Assembly (NCBI RefSeq): GCF_024204645.1 | Contig: NZ_CP100351.1 | Coordinates: 62,001 to 126,000, forward strand | DNA length: 64,000 bases | Direction of reading: 5' to 3' | Origin: Desulfomicrobium sp. ZS1 | GTDB lineage: Bacteria; Desulfobacterota; Desulfovibrionia; Desulfovibrionales; Desulfomicrobiaceae | Shown: piece by piece, positions 1-8,145 of the stretch | How positions within the stretch are numbered: the stretch's first letter is position 1 | Layout of the letters: every line of letters begins with the position of its first letter | Position numbers and translations under genes: made by a program | The notes under the pieces: generated by a model | What the model was told of the DNA's origin: nothing | What the model saw: only the letters and a program-made list of their open reading frames with translations | The model's database searches: none

Positions 1-264
1 ATCATGCGGAACGGCCGGGCTGAAATCGTGAGCTGGGACCAGTTGCAGGGGCCGTATAATCGGGATGAATTCTGTCCCAAGGATGGCCGGATGTTGAAAG
101 TTTGCGATCACCTGGCCGCGTTTCTCGAAGCCTATACGGCCTTGTCCAACGGCATCACCAACGCCCATCTGCAACAGGCTTCGTGGCGCATCAGGACACT
201 GTACCAGAATCAGTCTCTGACCGAGGAACTGCACATCGGCGCTCTGCTGGCCGACTTTGATTGA
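1..264 (+). CDS. HD-domain hydrolase, C-terminal end (cut by window edge)
   Basis: The frame is open from the first base, so the start lies upstream and only about 87 C-terminal residues are seen. The stretch with K-x-CD-x-LAAFLEAY followed by an amphipathic helix resembles the tail of HD_3/YfbR-type nucleotide phosphohydrolases, where a Lys-x-x-Asp-x-Leu-x-x-x-x-Glu helix follows the metal-binding HD core. The core itself is outside the window, so activity and substrate cannot be judged. It is followed 55 bases later by a CBS-domain gene on the same strand. The family call is a resemblance and not a certainty. Confidence 0.5.
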   Translation: MMRNGRAEIVSWDQLQGPYNRDEFCPKDGRMLKVCDHLAAFLEAYTALSNGITNAHLQQASWRIRTLYQNQSLTEELHIGALLADFD

Positions 265-319
265 GGACGCGTCTTAAGGGCCGCTGGGCCTGTTACTCAT
301 TACCATAGAGGAAATAATC

Positions 320-796
320 ATGATGTTACGCAAACGGGTCTGGGATATCATGCGTGAGGATTTCGCCTCTGTCCGCGAGGATGCGACACTTTCCGAGGCT
401 ATCACGGCCTTGCGCGAGATCCGTTCCAGGCAGGCGGACACAAGCTTCGTGCTGGTCTTTTCGAAGAACGACAAATTCATGGGCGTTCTGTCCATGTGGA
501 ATCTGATCCAGGGCATCGGCCCCTGCCTGCTCAAAGGGTCGGTCCTGGACGGCAACGAGGTTGACTGGGACAGCGCCTTTGCTTCGGCCTGTCGCAGTTG
601 CTCGCAGGTACGCATCTCGGACTGCCTGCAGCATGACATCCCCATGCTCAAACCCAACGACCCGCTGGCCAGGGTGCTTGAGGTCTTTCTCGACTACCGC
701 CGTGGACGGGCCGTGGTCGAAGAGGGCGGGCGCATCATCGGCGTGGTCTGCATGGCCGACCTGTTCAAGGAAATCAGCGATTCGCTCATGCCGTAG
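320..796 (+). CDS. CBS-domain protein
   Basis: A 158-residue soluble protein made almost entirely of a CBS pair (Bateman module). The first repeat covers about residues 5-60 and the second about 95-155, ending in the typical GVVCMADLFKEI strand-helix. CBS pairs bind adenine nucleotides and act as energy or ligand sensors. No enzymatic or membrane domain is attached, so it is likely a stand-alone regulatory subunit. The start is supported by a GAGGAAAT ribosome binding site just upstream. The histidine kinase gene begins 47 bases after the stop, so the two may be co-transcribed and functionally linked; that link is inference. Confidence 0.85.
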   Translation: MMLRKRVWDIMREDFASVREDATLSEAITALREIRSRQADTSFVLVFSKNDKFMGVLSMWNLIQGIGPCLLKGSVLDGNEVDWDSAFASACRSCSQVRISDCLQHDIPMLKPNDPLARVLEVFLDYRRGRAVVEEGGRIIGVVCMADLFKEISDSLMP

Positions 797-843
797 CCGG
801 ACTTTTCACTTCAGCCATGCCTGGCGGCGAGGGGAGCTTGACC

Positions 844-3303
844 GTGACGACCGGGATTTTATTCCTTTTCGGGTTTGTGAGCCTTTCGCTCGCGCTGGTC
901 GCTACCATGGTCTGGAACCGTCGCCTTCACCGCACGATCCAGACCATGGCCGATGATCTGGAGGGGTCGCGGCGGGCGTCTGCGGAGAGGGAGGACAAAT
1001 ATCGTCTTCTCGTCGAGCATCAGACCGATCTGGTGGTCAAGGTCGATGTCGAGGGGCGGTTCCAGTACGTCAGTCCGACCTACTGCCGGGTTTTCGGCCG
1101 CTCCGAGGAGGAACTGCTGGGCATGGCGTTCATGCCGCTGGTCTTTGAAGATGATCGGCAATCGACACAGGAGGCCATGCAGAGCCTCTTCGTCCCGCCC
1201 CATACTGCGTACATGGAGCAGCGTGCCATGACCGTTAGCGGCTGGCGCTGGCTGGCCTGGAACGATTCGGCCATCCTGGGGCCCGGCGGGGAAATCGAGG
1301 CCATCATCGGTGTGGGTCGGGATATCTCCGAACGCAAGCAGGCCGAGGAACTGTTGCGCCAGAGTGAGGAGCGCTTCGCCAAGGCCTTCCACTCCAGCCC
1401 AGCCCCTCTGATTATCTCCGACATAGCGAGCGGCCGCTTCATCGACGTCAATGCGCGCTGGGTGGACATGCTCGGTCACGCCAAGGAAGAGCAGATCGGC
1501 CGGACTTCGAAGGAGGTCGGTATCTGGGCCGATCCGCGCCAAAGGGACGAAGCCATACAGATCCTGCGCAAGGACGGTTTTTTCAAGGAGTTTCCCATCG
1601 AGTTTCTGACCAAGACGGGAGAAATCCGTTCGGCCCTCTGGTCTGCCGAAATTATCATTCTTCAGGATCGGGAGGTCATGCTGTCCCTGATTCTCGACTA
1701 CACGGAGAGAAAAAGGGCTGAGGAAGCCCTGCGCAAAAGCGAGAAATTATATCGCTCCGTCATCGACAACATACATGACGTTTTCTACCGCACCGACGCT
1801 AAGGGGCGTCTGGTCATGGTCAGTCCTTCGGGAGTCCGCCTGCTCGCCTACGAGCACGCGGAGGAGATGCTCGGGAGATCCAACGAGGAATTCTGGTTTG
1901 ACCCTGCAGCCCGTCAGGCATTTTTGGAGCGCATCCAAAGGGATGGCTTTGTCGCGGATTTCGAGGTGGTGCTCAAACGAAAAGATGGCGAACCCGTGCT
2001 CGTGGCTACGTCGAGCGGGTTTTATCGTGATGAGGAGGGGATGGTTCTCGGGGTGGAGGGGATTTTTCGCGACATCACCGAACGCAAGCGCACAGAGGAA
2101 CGGCTGCGCCAGTCCGAGGACAAATTTTCTCGCCTTTTCAAACTGTCCCCGGACGCCATTTCTCTTTCGGACCCGCAGAGCGGTTTGCTGCTGGAGATAA
2201 ATGACGCCTATGCCGACGTGACCGGATACGAGTCGGCGGAGCTTCTTGGCAAGACTTCCGTGGAACTGGGCCTTTTCGTCAACCCGCAGAGCCGCAGACG
2301 GGTGGTTGAAGAGCTTGAGCGTATTGGCCATGTCAAAAACATGGAGGTCGAATTCAGGCGTAAGAACGGCAGTCATGTGCTGTGCAGCGTTTCGGGCCAG
2401 TTCATAACCATCGGGCAGGAGCGTTTTCTTCTCTCTGTGATACGGGACGTGACGGAGTTGAGGCGCATGCAGGAGATGATGATCCAAACTGAGAAGATGG
2501 TCTCGGTGGGAGGAATCGCGGCCGGGATCGCCCATGAGATCAACAACCCCTTGGGGATCATCGTGCAGACGGCGCAGAATCTGGTGCAGCGCACGCGGCC
2601 GGATTTTCAAAAGAATATCGAAGTGGCCCAGAGTATCGGCCTTGATATGGCTTTGCTGGAAAAATACATGCAGGCCCGCAAGATTCTGCCCTTTGTGCAG
2701 GACATGCAGGCTGCGGCGCTGCGGGCAGCGGACATTATCCGCCATATGCTCGATTTCAGCCGCCGCAGCGAATCCAGACGCACCAGTTGCGCAGTACCGG
2801 CAATTGTGGACCGGGCCGTTGCCCTGGCGCAGAGCGATTATGACCTTAAAAAGAGTTTCGATTTCAAGAGAATCCGCATCGTCAAGGAGTATCCTCCGGA
2901 TCTCACAAGGGTCGAATGCACGGAGACGGAACTCGAACAGGTGTTTCTGAATTTGTTGCGCAACGCGGCCCAGGCCATGAGCATGGATGAATCTGCGTCT
3001 GTCGACCCGAGGATCGTAATCCGTTTGTCGAACGCGGCTTCGGGCGTGCGCTGCGAGTTCGAGGATAATGGCCCGGGCATTTCGGCGGAGGTCCGCCGCA
3101 GGGTCTTTGAGCCGTTCTACACCACCAAGCCTCCGGGAATCGGGACCGGGCTCGGGCTTTCCGTGTCCTATTTTATTGTGACCAGCGGACACGGCGGCAA
3201 GATGTGGGTGGAGTCGGCTCCCGGCGCCGGGACTAGGTTCATCATCGAGTTGCCCGGCAACGGATTGCGGAGCGAAGAGGGGCCGGACGCAAATCCCGCA
3301 TGA
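844..3303 (+). CDS. Multi-PAS sensor histidine kinase
   Basis: A membrane-anchored hybrid-free sensor kinase of about 819 residues. One N-terminal transmembrane helix is followed by four consecutive PAS domains (each with an ...VSP/VN...G...EELLG-type core and a following R-D-I-[ST]-E-R-K PAC end), then HisKA and HATPase_c. The phospho-acceptor His sits in GIAHEINNPLG (codon at 2533), the N box in NLLRNAAQAM, and the G boxes in DNGPGI and GTGLGLS. There is no receiver domain, so a separate response regulator is expected, and none is adjacent. The GTG at 844 was chosen because GAGGGGAG lies 7 bases upstream; an in-frame ATG at 817 has no ribosome binding site. The signal sensed is unknown. Confidence 0.9.
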   Translation: MTTGILFLFGFVSLSLALVATMVWNRRLHRTIQTMADDLEGSRRASAEREDKYRLLVEHQTDLVVKVDVEGRFQYVSPTYCRVFGRSEEELLGMAFMPLVFEDDRQSTQEAMQSLFVPPHTAYMEQRAMTVSGWRWLAWNDSAILGPGGEIEAIIGVGRDISERKQAEELLRQSEERFAKAFHSSPAPLIISDIASGRFIDVNARWVDMLGHAKEEQIGRTSKEVGIWADPRQRDEAIQILRKDGFFKEFPIEFLTKTGEIRSALWSAEIIILQDREVMLSLILDYTERKRAEEALRKSEKLYRSVIDNIHDVFYRTDAKGRLVMVSPSGVRLLAYEHAEEMLGRSNEEFWFDPAARQAFLERIQRDGFVADFEVVLKRKDGEPVLVATSSGFYRDEEGMVLGVEGIFRDITERKRTEERLRQSEDKFSRLFKLSPDAISLSDPQSGLLLEINDAYADVTGYESAELLGKTSVELGLFVNPQSRRRVVEELERIGHVKNMEVEFRRKNGSHVLCSVSGQFITIGQERFLLSVIRDVTELRRMQEMMIQTEKMVSVGGIAAGIAHEINNPLGIIVQTAQNLVQRTRPDFQKNIEVAQSIGLDMALLEKYMQARKILPFVQDMQAAALRAADIIRHMLDFSRRSESRRTSCAVPAIVDRAVALAQSDYDLKKSFDFKRIRIVKEYPPDLTRVECTETELEQVFLNLLRNAAQAMSMDESASVDPRIVIRLSNAASGVRCEFEDNGPGISAEVRRRVFEPFYTTKPPGIGTGLGLSVSYFIVTSGHGGKMWVESAPGAGTRFIIELPGNGLRSEEGPDANPA

Positions 3304-3328
3304 AGCCGTCCCGCCAGTGGCATGAAAA

Positions 3329-3366
3329 CGAAAGCCCCCGCGACATCAGTGTCGCGGGGGCTTTCG
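3329..3366. terminator. Bidirectional intrinsic terminator between the histidine kinase and lon
   Basis: A perfect 17-bp inverted repeat with a 4-base loop separates two convergent genes. The arms are GC-rich in the centre (GCCCCCGCGACA / TGTCGCGGGGGC) with A/T-containing ends. A short T stretch follows on each strand, so it can stop both transcripts. Confidence 0.85.
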
Positions 3367-3385
3367 CTTTCATTTTGAGTGGAGG

Positions 3386-5800
3386 CTACTCGCTTTTCAG
3401 GGAGCGCACTTCCGGCCAGATCTCGTCGATGGCTTCGACGGTCTTGACCGTGATGCGCTTTCTGAGTTCCTTGGGGATCTCGTCCAGGTCATGGGCGTTA
3501 CGGGCCGGGATGAGCACCTTTTTGACCCCGTGGCTGACCGCAGCCAGGATTTTTTCCTTGATGCCGCCCACGGGCATGACCCTGCCGCGCAGGGTGATCT
3601 CGCCGGTCATGGCCACGTCCGAGGCCACAGGCTCGTTGCTGATGGCCGACATCAGCGCCGTGACCAGGGTTACGCCAGCGGACGGCCCGTCCTTGGGCGT
3701 GGCACCGGCCGGGACGTGGATGTGGATGTCGTGCGTTTCGAAGAAGTCGTCGGCAAGTTTCAGGCTCGCGCTCTTGGTGCGGGCATAGCTCAGGGCCGCC
3801 TGGGCGCTTTCCTTCATCACCTCACCGAGCTTTCCGGTCAGGATGAGCTTGCCCTTGCCCGGCAAGAGGCTGCACTCGATGTGCAGGATCTCGCCGCCGT
3901 AAGGCGTCCAGGCGAGGCCCAGGGCCACTCCAGGAGGCATGGAACTTTCACGCTCCTCATCCATGAATTTGGGCTGCCCCAGAAGCTTGATGAGCGCGGA
4001 GGTGGTCACGCGGAATGGCCCCTTCTTGCCTTCGGCCACCCGGCGCGCGTATTTGCGGCAGATGGACCCGATTTCCCGTTCCAGGTTGCGCAGGCCCGCC
4101 TCGCGCGTGTAGCCCCGGATGATTTCGGCCAGCACGGCGTCGGAGATGATCAGGGTGTCGCCCGTGAGGCCGTTTTCCTTGATCTGCCGGGTCAACAGGT
4201 AGCGCCTGGCGATGATGGTCTTTTCCTGCTCCGTGTAGCCGGGGATGCGGATGACCTCCATGCGGTCCAGCAGTGCCGACGGGATGGTGTCGAGCATGTT
4301 GGCCGTGCATATGAACATGACCTTGGACAGGTCGTAGGGCACGTTCAGGTAATGATCCGTGAAGGAGTTGTTCTGTTCCGGATCAAGCACTTCCAAGAGG
4401 GCCGAGGACGGATCGCCCCTGAAATCGTTGCCGAGCTTGTCGATTTCATCCAGCATGATGACCGGGTTGATCGTTCCGGCGTCCTTCATGGACTGGATGA
4501 TGCGGCCGGGCATGGCCCCGATGTACGTGCGGCGGTGGCCGCGGATTTCAGCCTCGTCACGCATTCCGCCCAGGGACATGCGCACGAATTTGCGCCCCAG
4601 CGACCGGGCGATGGATTTGCCCAGCGACGTCTTGCCCACGCCGGGAGGGCCGACGAAGCACAGGATCGGTCCCTTCATGGACGGGTTGAGTTTGCGCACG
4701 CTCAAGTATTCGAGGATGCGCTCCTTGACCTTTTCCAGGTTGTAGTGGTCCTCGTGCAGGATCTTGGCTGCTTCCTTGATGTCGAGCCGGTCCTTGGATG
4801 TTTTCTTCCAGGGCAGGTCGATAAGCCAGTCGATGTAGGTTCGCAGGATCGTTGCTTCGGAGCTGTCCGGGTGCATGGACTCCAGCCGCGAGAGCTGCTT
4901 GTCCGCTTCTTTTTTCACCTTTTTCGGCAGGCCGAGGGCGTTCAGCGTTTTTCTGAGCTCTTCCATCTCCTCGCCTTCGCCGCCCTTGTCGCCAAGTTCG
5001 CGGCGGATGGCTTTGAGCTGCTCGCGCAGGAAATATTCCCGCTGCGCCTTGTCCATCCCTTCCTTGGCCATGCTCTGGATCTTGGCCTGCATGGAGGCCA
5101 CTTCCACTTCCTTGACCAGTTGCGAGTTGACCAGGTTCAGTCGCTCGATGGGGTCGTGGCTCTCAAGGATGCGCTGGGCCTCGGAGGACTTCATGCGCAG
5201 GTTGGACGCGACCAGGTCGGCCAAGCGTCCATGCTCGCTGACGGCGTTGAGCACATTCATGATCTCGCCGGCGTCGATGCCGCGCAGGGTCAGGATTTTT
5301 TCGCTTTGTTCCTTGACCGAACGCAGCAATGCTTCCTCTTCGGGTCCGGGATTTTCGACGACAAGTTCGTCGATGGTCTCGATGTTGACCATGTCGAAGG
5401 GGTCGTGCTGCACAAAATCAATGATTTTGGCGCGGGTCAGACCCTGGACCAGGACTTTCAGCCGGCCGTCGGGCATTTTGAGCATGCGCATGATCATGGC
5501 CACGGTGCCGGTGGTGTAGAGGTCTTCGGGAGAGGGGTCGTCCACGCCCTCGTCTTTTTGCGTGCTGATGAAGATGTACCGGCTGCCGTTAAGGGCCGCG
5601 TCCACTGCCTGCACGCTTTTTTCGCGTCCGACAAAGAGGGGCAGGATCATGTAATTGAAGACAACGATGTCCCTGACCGCCAGAAGCGGCATGGTGGTCG
5701 GGATTTCCGCTTCCTGGACGGAGCTGTCGGCGCTGGCTGTATCTGAATTTTCGCCCTGAAGTTTTTCTTTTTCCGGGGAAAACGTTTTTTTGTCGCTCAT
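3386..5800 (-). CDS. lon: ATP-dependent Lon protease
   Basis: Cytoplasmic AAA+ protease that degrades misfolded and short-lived regulatory proteins. The 804 residues have the standard layout: N-terminal substrate-binding LON domain (about 36-230), a helical region, the AAA+ module with Walker A GPPGVGKT at 384-391 and Walker B VIMLDEID near 447-454, and the C-terminal protease domain. The catalytic dyad is Ser707 in PKDGPSAG and Lys about 750 in GGIKEK. The first 35 residues are a polar extension, which is common in the family. A GGAGA site precedes the ATG. It has its own promoter (5862-5889) and converges with the histidine kinase gene at a shared terminator, so it is probably monocistronic. 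Confidence 0.98.
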   Translation of the reverse strand: MSDKKTFSPEKEKLQGENSDTASADSSVQEAEIPTTMPLLAVRDIVVFNYMILPLFVGREKSVQAVDAALNGSRYIFISTQKDEGVDDPSPEDLYTTGTVAMIMRMLKMPDGRLKVLVQGLTRAKIIDFVQHDPFDMVNIETIDELVVENPGPEEEALLRSVKEQSEKILTLRGIDAGEIMNVLNAVSEHGRLADLVASNLRMKSSEAQRILESHDPIERLNLVNSQLVKEVEVASMQAKIQSMAKEGMDKAQREYFLREQLKAIRRELGDKGGEGEEMEELRKTLNALGLPKKVKKEADKQLSRLESMHPDSSEATILRTYIDWLIDLPWKKTSKDRLDIKEAAKILHEDHYNLEKVKERILEYLSVRKLNPSMKGPILCFVGPPGVGKTSLGKSIARSLGRKFVRMSLGGMRDEAEIRGHRRTYIGAMPGRIIQSMKDAGTINPVIMLDEIDKLGNDFRGDPSSALLEVLDPEQNNSFTDHYLNVPYDLSKVMFICTANMLDTIPSALLDRMEVIRIPGYTEQEKTIIARRYLLTRQIKENGLTGDTLIISDAVLAEIIRGYTREAGLRNLEREIGSICRKYARRVAEGKKGPFRVTTSALIKLLGQPKFMDEERESSMPPGVALGLAWTPYGGEILHIECSLLPGKGKLILTGKLGEVMKESAQAALSYARTKSASLKLADDFFETHDIHIHVPAGATPKDGPSAGVTLVTALMSAISNEPVASDVAMTGEITLRGRVMPVGGIKEKILAAVSHGVKKVLIPARNAHDLDEIPKELRKRITVKTVEAIDEIWPEVRSLKSE

Positions 5801-5861
5801 GAAGGTCTCCTCGTGGTGTTGTATTCGCGTAATTGTAATCCGCGAAAAGCAAATTCAGTCA

Positions 5862-5889
5862 ATTATAAGGCTCTTAGAGCCTCAGGCAA
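5862..5889 (-). promoter_or_regulatory. lon promoter with palindromic spacer
   Basis: On the minus strand a TTGCCT -35 box and a perfect TATAAT -10 box are separated by 16 bases. The spacer is almost filled by an interrupted palindrome, AGGCTC-TAA-GAGCCT (5868-5882), which could be a repressor or activator site. The predicted start lies about 55 bases before the lon ATG. This is a sigma-70-type promoter by pattern; no sigma-32 pattern was seen. Confidence 0.6.
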
Positions 5890-5929
5890 GAAAAAAAATG
5901 GATTTTTTCCCTTTTGGGAATAAAAAATC
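5889..5929 (-). terminator. Intrinsic terminator after radC
   Basis: On the minus strand an imperfect hairpin (GATTTTTTATTCCC / GGGAAAAAATC, loop AAAA) begins at the radC stop codon and is followed by a run of T. It marks the end of the long yceD-to-radC gene run and overlaps the -35 region of the lon promoter. Confidence 0.6.
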
Positions 5930-6611
5930 AGAGCAGGCCTTGGGCGCGGAAGCTGGAGTAGGTCTCGGCGGTCACGATGATGTGGTCGAGCAGGCGCAGG
6001 CCGAGGTCATCAGCCAGGCGGGCAATGGTCTCGGTCAGGGCCTTGTCCTGCGAGGAGGGGACGGGGTTGCCGCCGGGATGGTTGTGAACCAGGATCAGTC
6101 CGCCGGCATGGTGGCGCAAGGCCAGTTCAAGGATTTCGCGCGGGTAGGCCGCGGTTTGATCCACGGTGCCCTGAAAGATGCGTTCGAAGGAGATGAGCCT
6201 GTTCTGGTTGTCGACGAGGATGACCCAGAATTCCTCCTTGGTCAGATGCCCCAGGCGAGAGCAGACCATGTCCCGGACCTGGTCCGGGGAGGAGAATTTT
6301 TCTCTGCGGGCGATTGAACCGCAGGCCTTGCGCGCGCGGCATTCGTGCAGGGTCCGCCAGAATCTGGCTGCGCCTTCGCCAAGGCCCGGTATCTCGGCGA
6401 TGCGCCCGGGATCGGCAAGCAGCGCGTCGCCAAGCGATCCGAAGCGGGAGAGCATTTCCTTGGCGATGGGCTTGGTGTCCTTGCGGGGCAGGGCATAGGT
6501 CAGCAGCAATTCCAGCACTTCATAATCGGACAAGGCCCGGGGGTCGTTATCCAGACGCTCGCGCAGACGTTCGCGGTGCCCCAGATAGTGGGCGGTGTCC
6601 TCTTTCACCAC
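5928..6611 (-). CDS. radC: RadC-family (JAB/MPN) protein
   Basis: A 227-residue RadC protein: N-terminal UPF0758 helix-hairpin-helix part (about 5-100, with IAEIPGLGEGAA) and C-terminal JAB1/MPN metalloprotease-like domain. The JAMM zinc motif is intact: His176-x-His178 in HNHPGG and Asp189. Despite its name the family has no proven role in repair; it is often linked to recombination or mobile DNA. It is the last gene of the long operon. The start is a GTG that overlaps the end of holA by 7 bases, with no strong ribosome binding site, which suggests translational coupling. Confidence 0.92.
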   Translation of the reverse strand: MVKEDTAHYLGHRERLRERLDNDPRALSDYEVLELLLTYALPRKDTKPIAKEMLSRFGSLGDALLADPGRIAEIPGLGEGAARFWRTLHECRARKACGSIARREKFSSPDQVRDMVCSRLGHLTKEEFWVILVDNQNRLISFERIFQGTVDQTAAYPREILELALRHHAGGLILVHNHPGGNPVPSSQDKALTETIARLADDLGLRLLDHIIVTAETYSSFRAQGLL

Positions 6612-7558
6612 AGGCGCTGGGCTTCCTTGACCAGGTTCTCCATGGCCTGAGCGGGCTTTAGCCGCCCGGTCTTGATGTCCGTGTCGGCCTGCAGCACGAT
6701 ATCCCAGAAGCGGCTGATGCGCGCAGGCCCTAGGCGCTGGGCCAGGCGTTTCTTTTCCGTCTTCAGGCTTGGATAGAGTTGCACCTTGCCGTCTTCTCCG
6801 TGCAGAAGCTGCCAGAGCTGACGGGCTTCGCGCAGCATGAGCGAGGAGACCGGGAAGACCATGTCCCCGCCGGCCATGGCGGGATCGTTCAGGAGCCGGT
6901 CCCAGGCCTTCTGGCGACCGGCGGGAGTCTGCAGGGAGCGCAGAAAGGCGAACAGATCAAATGCCTCTTCGGCATCAAGGGCTTCGAGGTGTTCCGGCTG
7001 GATTGATTTTTCCGTGCCGGCCAGGAGCAGAATTTTTTCCAGCTCGTTGCGCAGGGCGATGGTGCTGAGCGGCAGGGATTCGGCCAGGATTTTCTTGACG
7101 CCATGGGCGTAGGTCAGCCCGTGGCGCGCGGCGAAACGATCCAGTTCCTGGCCGATGGTGGCGCGCGAGAGTCCGGGGTGTTCCCAAACCCAGCCCCTTT
7201 TTTGCGCGGCGTCCCAGTATTTGCCCTTGCTCACAGTCTTCGGCACAGCGGATTTGCCGGACTTCCATTCGCCTTCAAGACAGAAAATGGGCCAGACCGA
7301 GGGTCTGGCCATGGCCAGGAGGGCTCCCATCCGTGTCCAGAATTCGTCATTCTGGTCCTGCGCCCGGCGCAGGACCACGGCGTTGGGCGGCCCCATCATG
7401 GAGGGAACGGTCAGGGTTTGCCAGAAGCGGTCCGGAAGTTCTTCGTCTCCCCAAAAGATGCGGACGGCAAAGCCATGGCCTTCGAGGAGTTCGTCCACCC
7501 GGTCTTTGAGGAGCTCGGGGTCCGCGCAGACGAGAAAGGAAAATCCCTGTCTGGTCAT
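6605..7558 (-). CDS. holA: DNA polymerase III delta subunit
   Basis: The delta subunit opens the beta clamp within the clamp loader. The 317 residues match the divergent HolA family: an N-terminal domain with an early LVCADPELLKDRVDELL helix, a Rossmann-like middle (VLRRAQDQNDEFW), and a C-terminal helical domain with LLxEARQLWQLL and the RxSRFWDIVLQADTDIKTG region typical of delta C-termini. Sequence conservation in this family is low, so the call rests on length, pattern and the leuS-lptE-holA order, which is a classic arrangement in Gram-negative bacteria. The ATG is 8 bases after the lptE stop. Confidence 0.85.
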   Translation of the reverse strand: MTRQGFSFLVCADPELLKDRVDELLEGHGFAVRIFWGDEELPDRFWQTLTVPSMMGPPNAVVLRRAQDQNDEFWTRMGALLAMARPSVWPIFCLEGEWKSGKSAVPKTVSKGKYWDAAQKRGWVWEHPGLSRATIGQELDRFAARHGLTYAHGVKKILAESLPLSTIALRNELEKILLLAGTEKSIQPEHLEALDAEEAFDLFAFLRSLQTPAGRQKAWDRLLNDPAMAGGDMVFPVSSLMLREARQLWQLLHGEDGKVQLYPSLKTEKKRLAQRLGPARISRFWDIVLQADTDIKTGRLKPAQAMENLVKEAQRLW

Positions 7559-7566
7559 GTGGCGAA

Positions 7567-8145
7567 TCAGAACTTCTGGCCCAGCTGGTCGGCCACTTTG
7601 CGCATCGCGAGGTCAATGGCTTCCTGGGTCGCTTCGCGTTTGCCGCTGGTAGACTGCAGCGTGCCGGAGCTCGACTGGGTTTCGCTGGGACCCCGATAGG
7701 ACTCAGAGGCCATGATCGGGCCGGAGGTCCAGATCAGGGCGTTGGTCTTGGTGCTGAAAAAGGTCACAACCATCTGAATGCTTGCTGCGGACTTGAGGGT
7801 TACGTCATCGCGGCCTTTAAGAGAGTCGGCGGTGCTGTACGAGCGCACGTCGATATTGACCGTGGCCTCAGCCTCGCTGCGGTCCACCCAGGTCACGTTG
7901 CCGCGACGGGTCAGCTCGTCGCGCAGGCTGCTCCGGAGCATGGGTTCTATCCATGTTTCCGTGGTCGGATTGGTGACCTTGTCCAGGTAGAGGCGCGTGC
8001 TGTCCTGGGGCAGTTGAATGGGAGCCCGGGCAGTGAGCTCATATCCGCATGCGGGCAGCGACAGGGCGATGCAAAGCACCGCCCACAAGATGTTACCTGA
8101 CAACCACGTTGACCAGTTTTCCGGGAATGACGATTGTTTTGACAA
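7567..8145 (-). CDS. lptE: LPS-assembly lipoprotein LptE
   Basis: Outer-membrane lipoprotein that plugs and supports LptD during insertion of lipopolysaccharide. A signal peptide ends in the lipobox LPAC, with Cys33 as the lipidation site followed by GYEL, the characteristic LptE start of the mature chain. The remainder has the LptE pattern of a short alpha/beta fold with a terminal [14 protein letters not shown] helix. As drawn the ATG start overlaps the end of leuS by 53 bases. A TTG at 8103 would give a shorter but still complete signal peptide and a smaller overlap, and neither start has an obvious ribosome binding site. Confidence 0.88.
   Translation of the reverse strand: MSKQSSFPENWSTWLSGNILWAVLCIALSLPACGYELTARAPIQLPQDSTRLYLDKVTNPTTETWIEPMLRSSLRDELTRRGNVTWVDRSEAEATVNIDVRSYSTADSLKGRDDVTLKSAASIQMVVTFFSTKTNALIWTSGPIMASESYRGPSETQSSSGTLQSTSGKREATQEAIDLAMRKVADQLGQKF

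Noticed and set aside
3491-5746. A 751-residue open frame opposite lon on the plus strand
   Set aside because: It is the mirror of a highly conserved lon coding region in GC-rich DNA; composition is low-complexity and no domain is recognisable.
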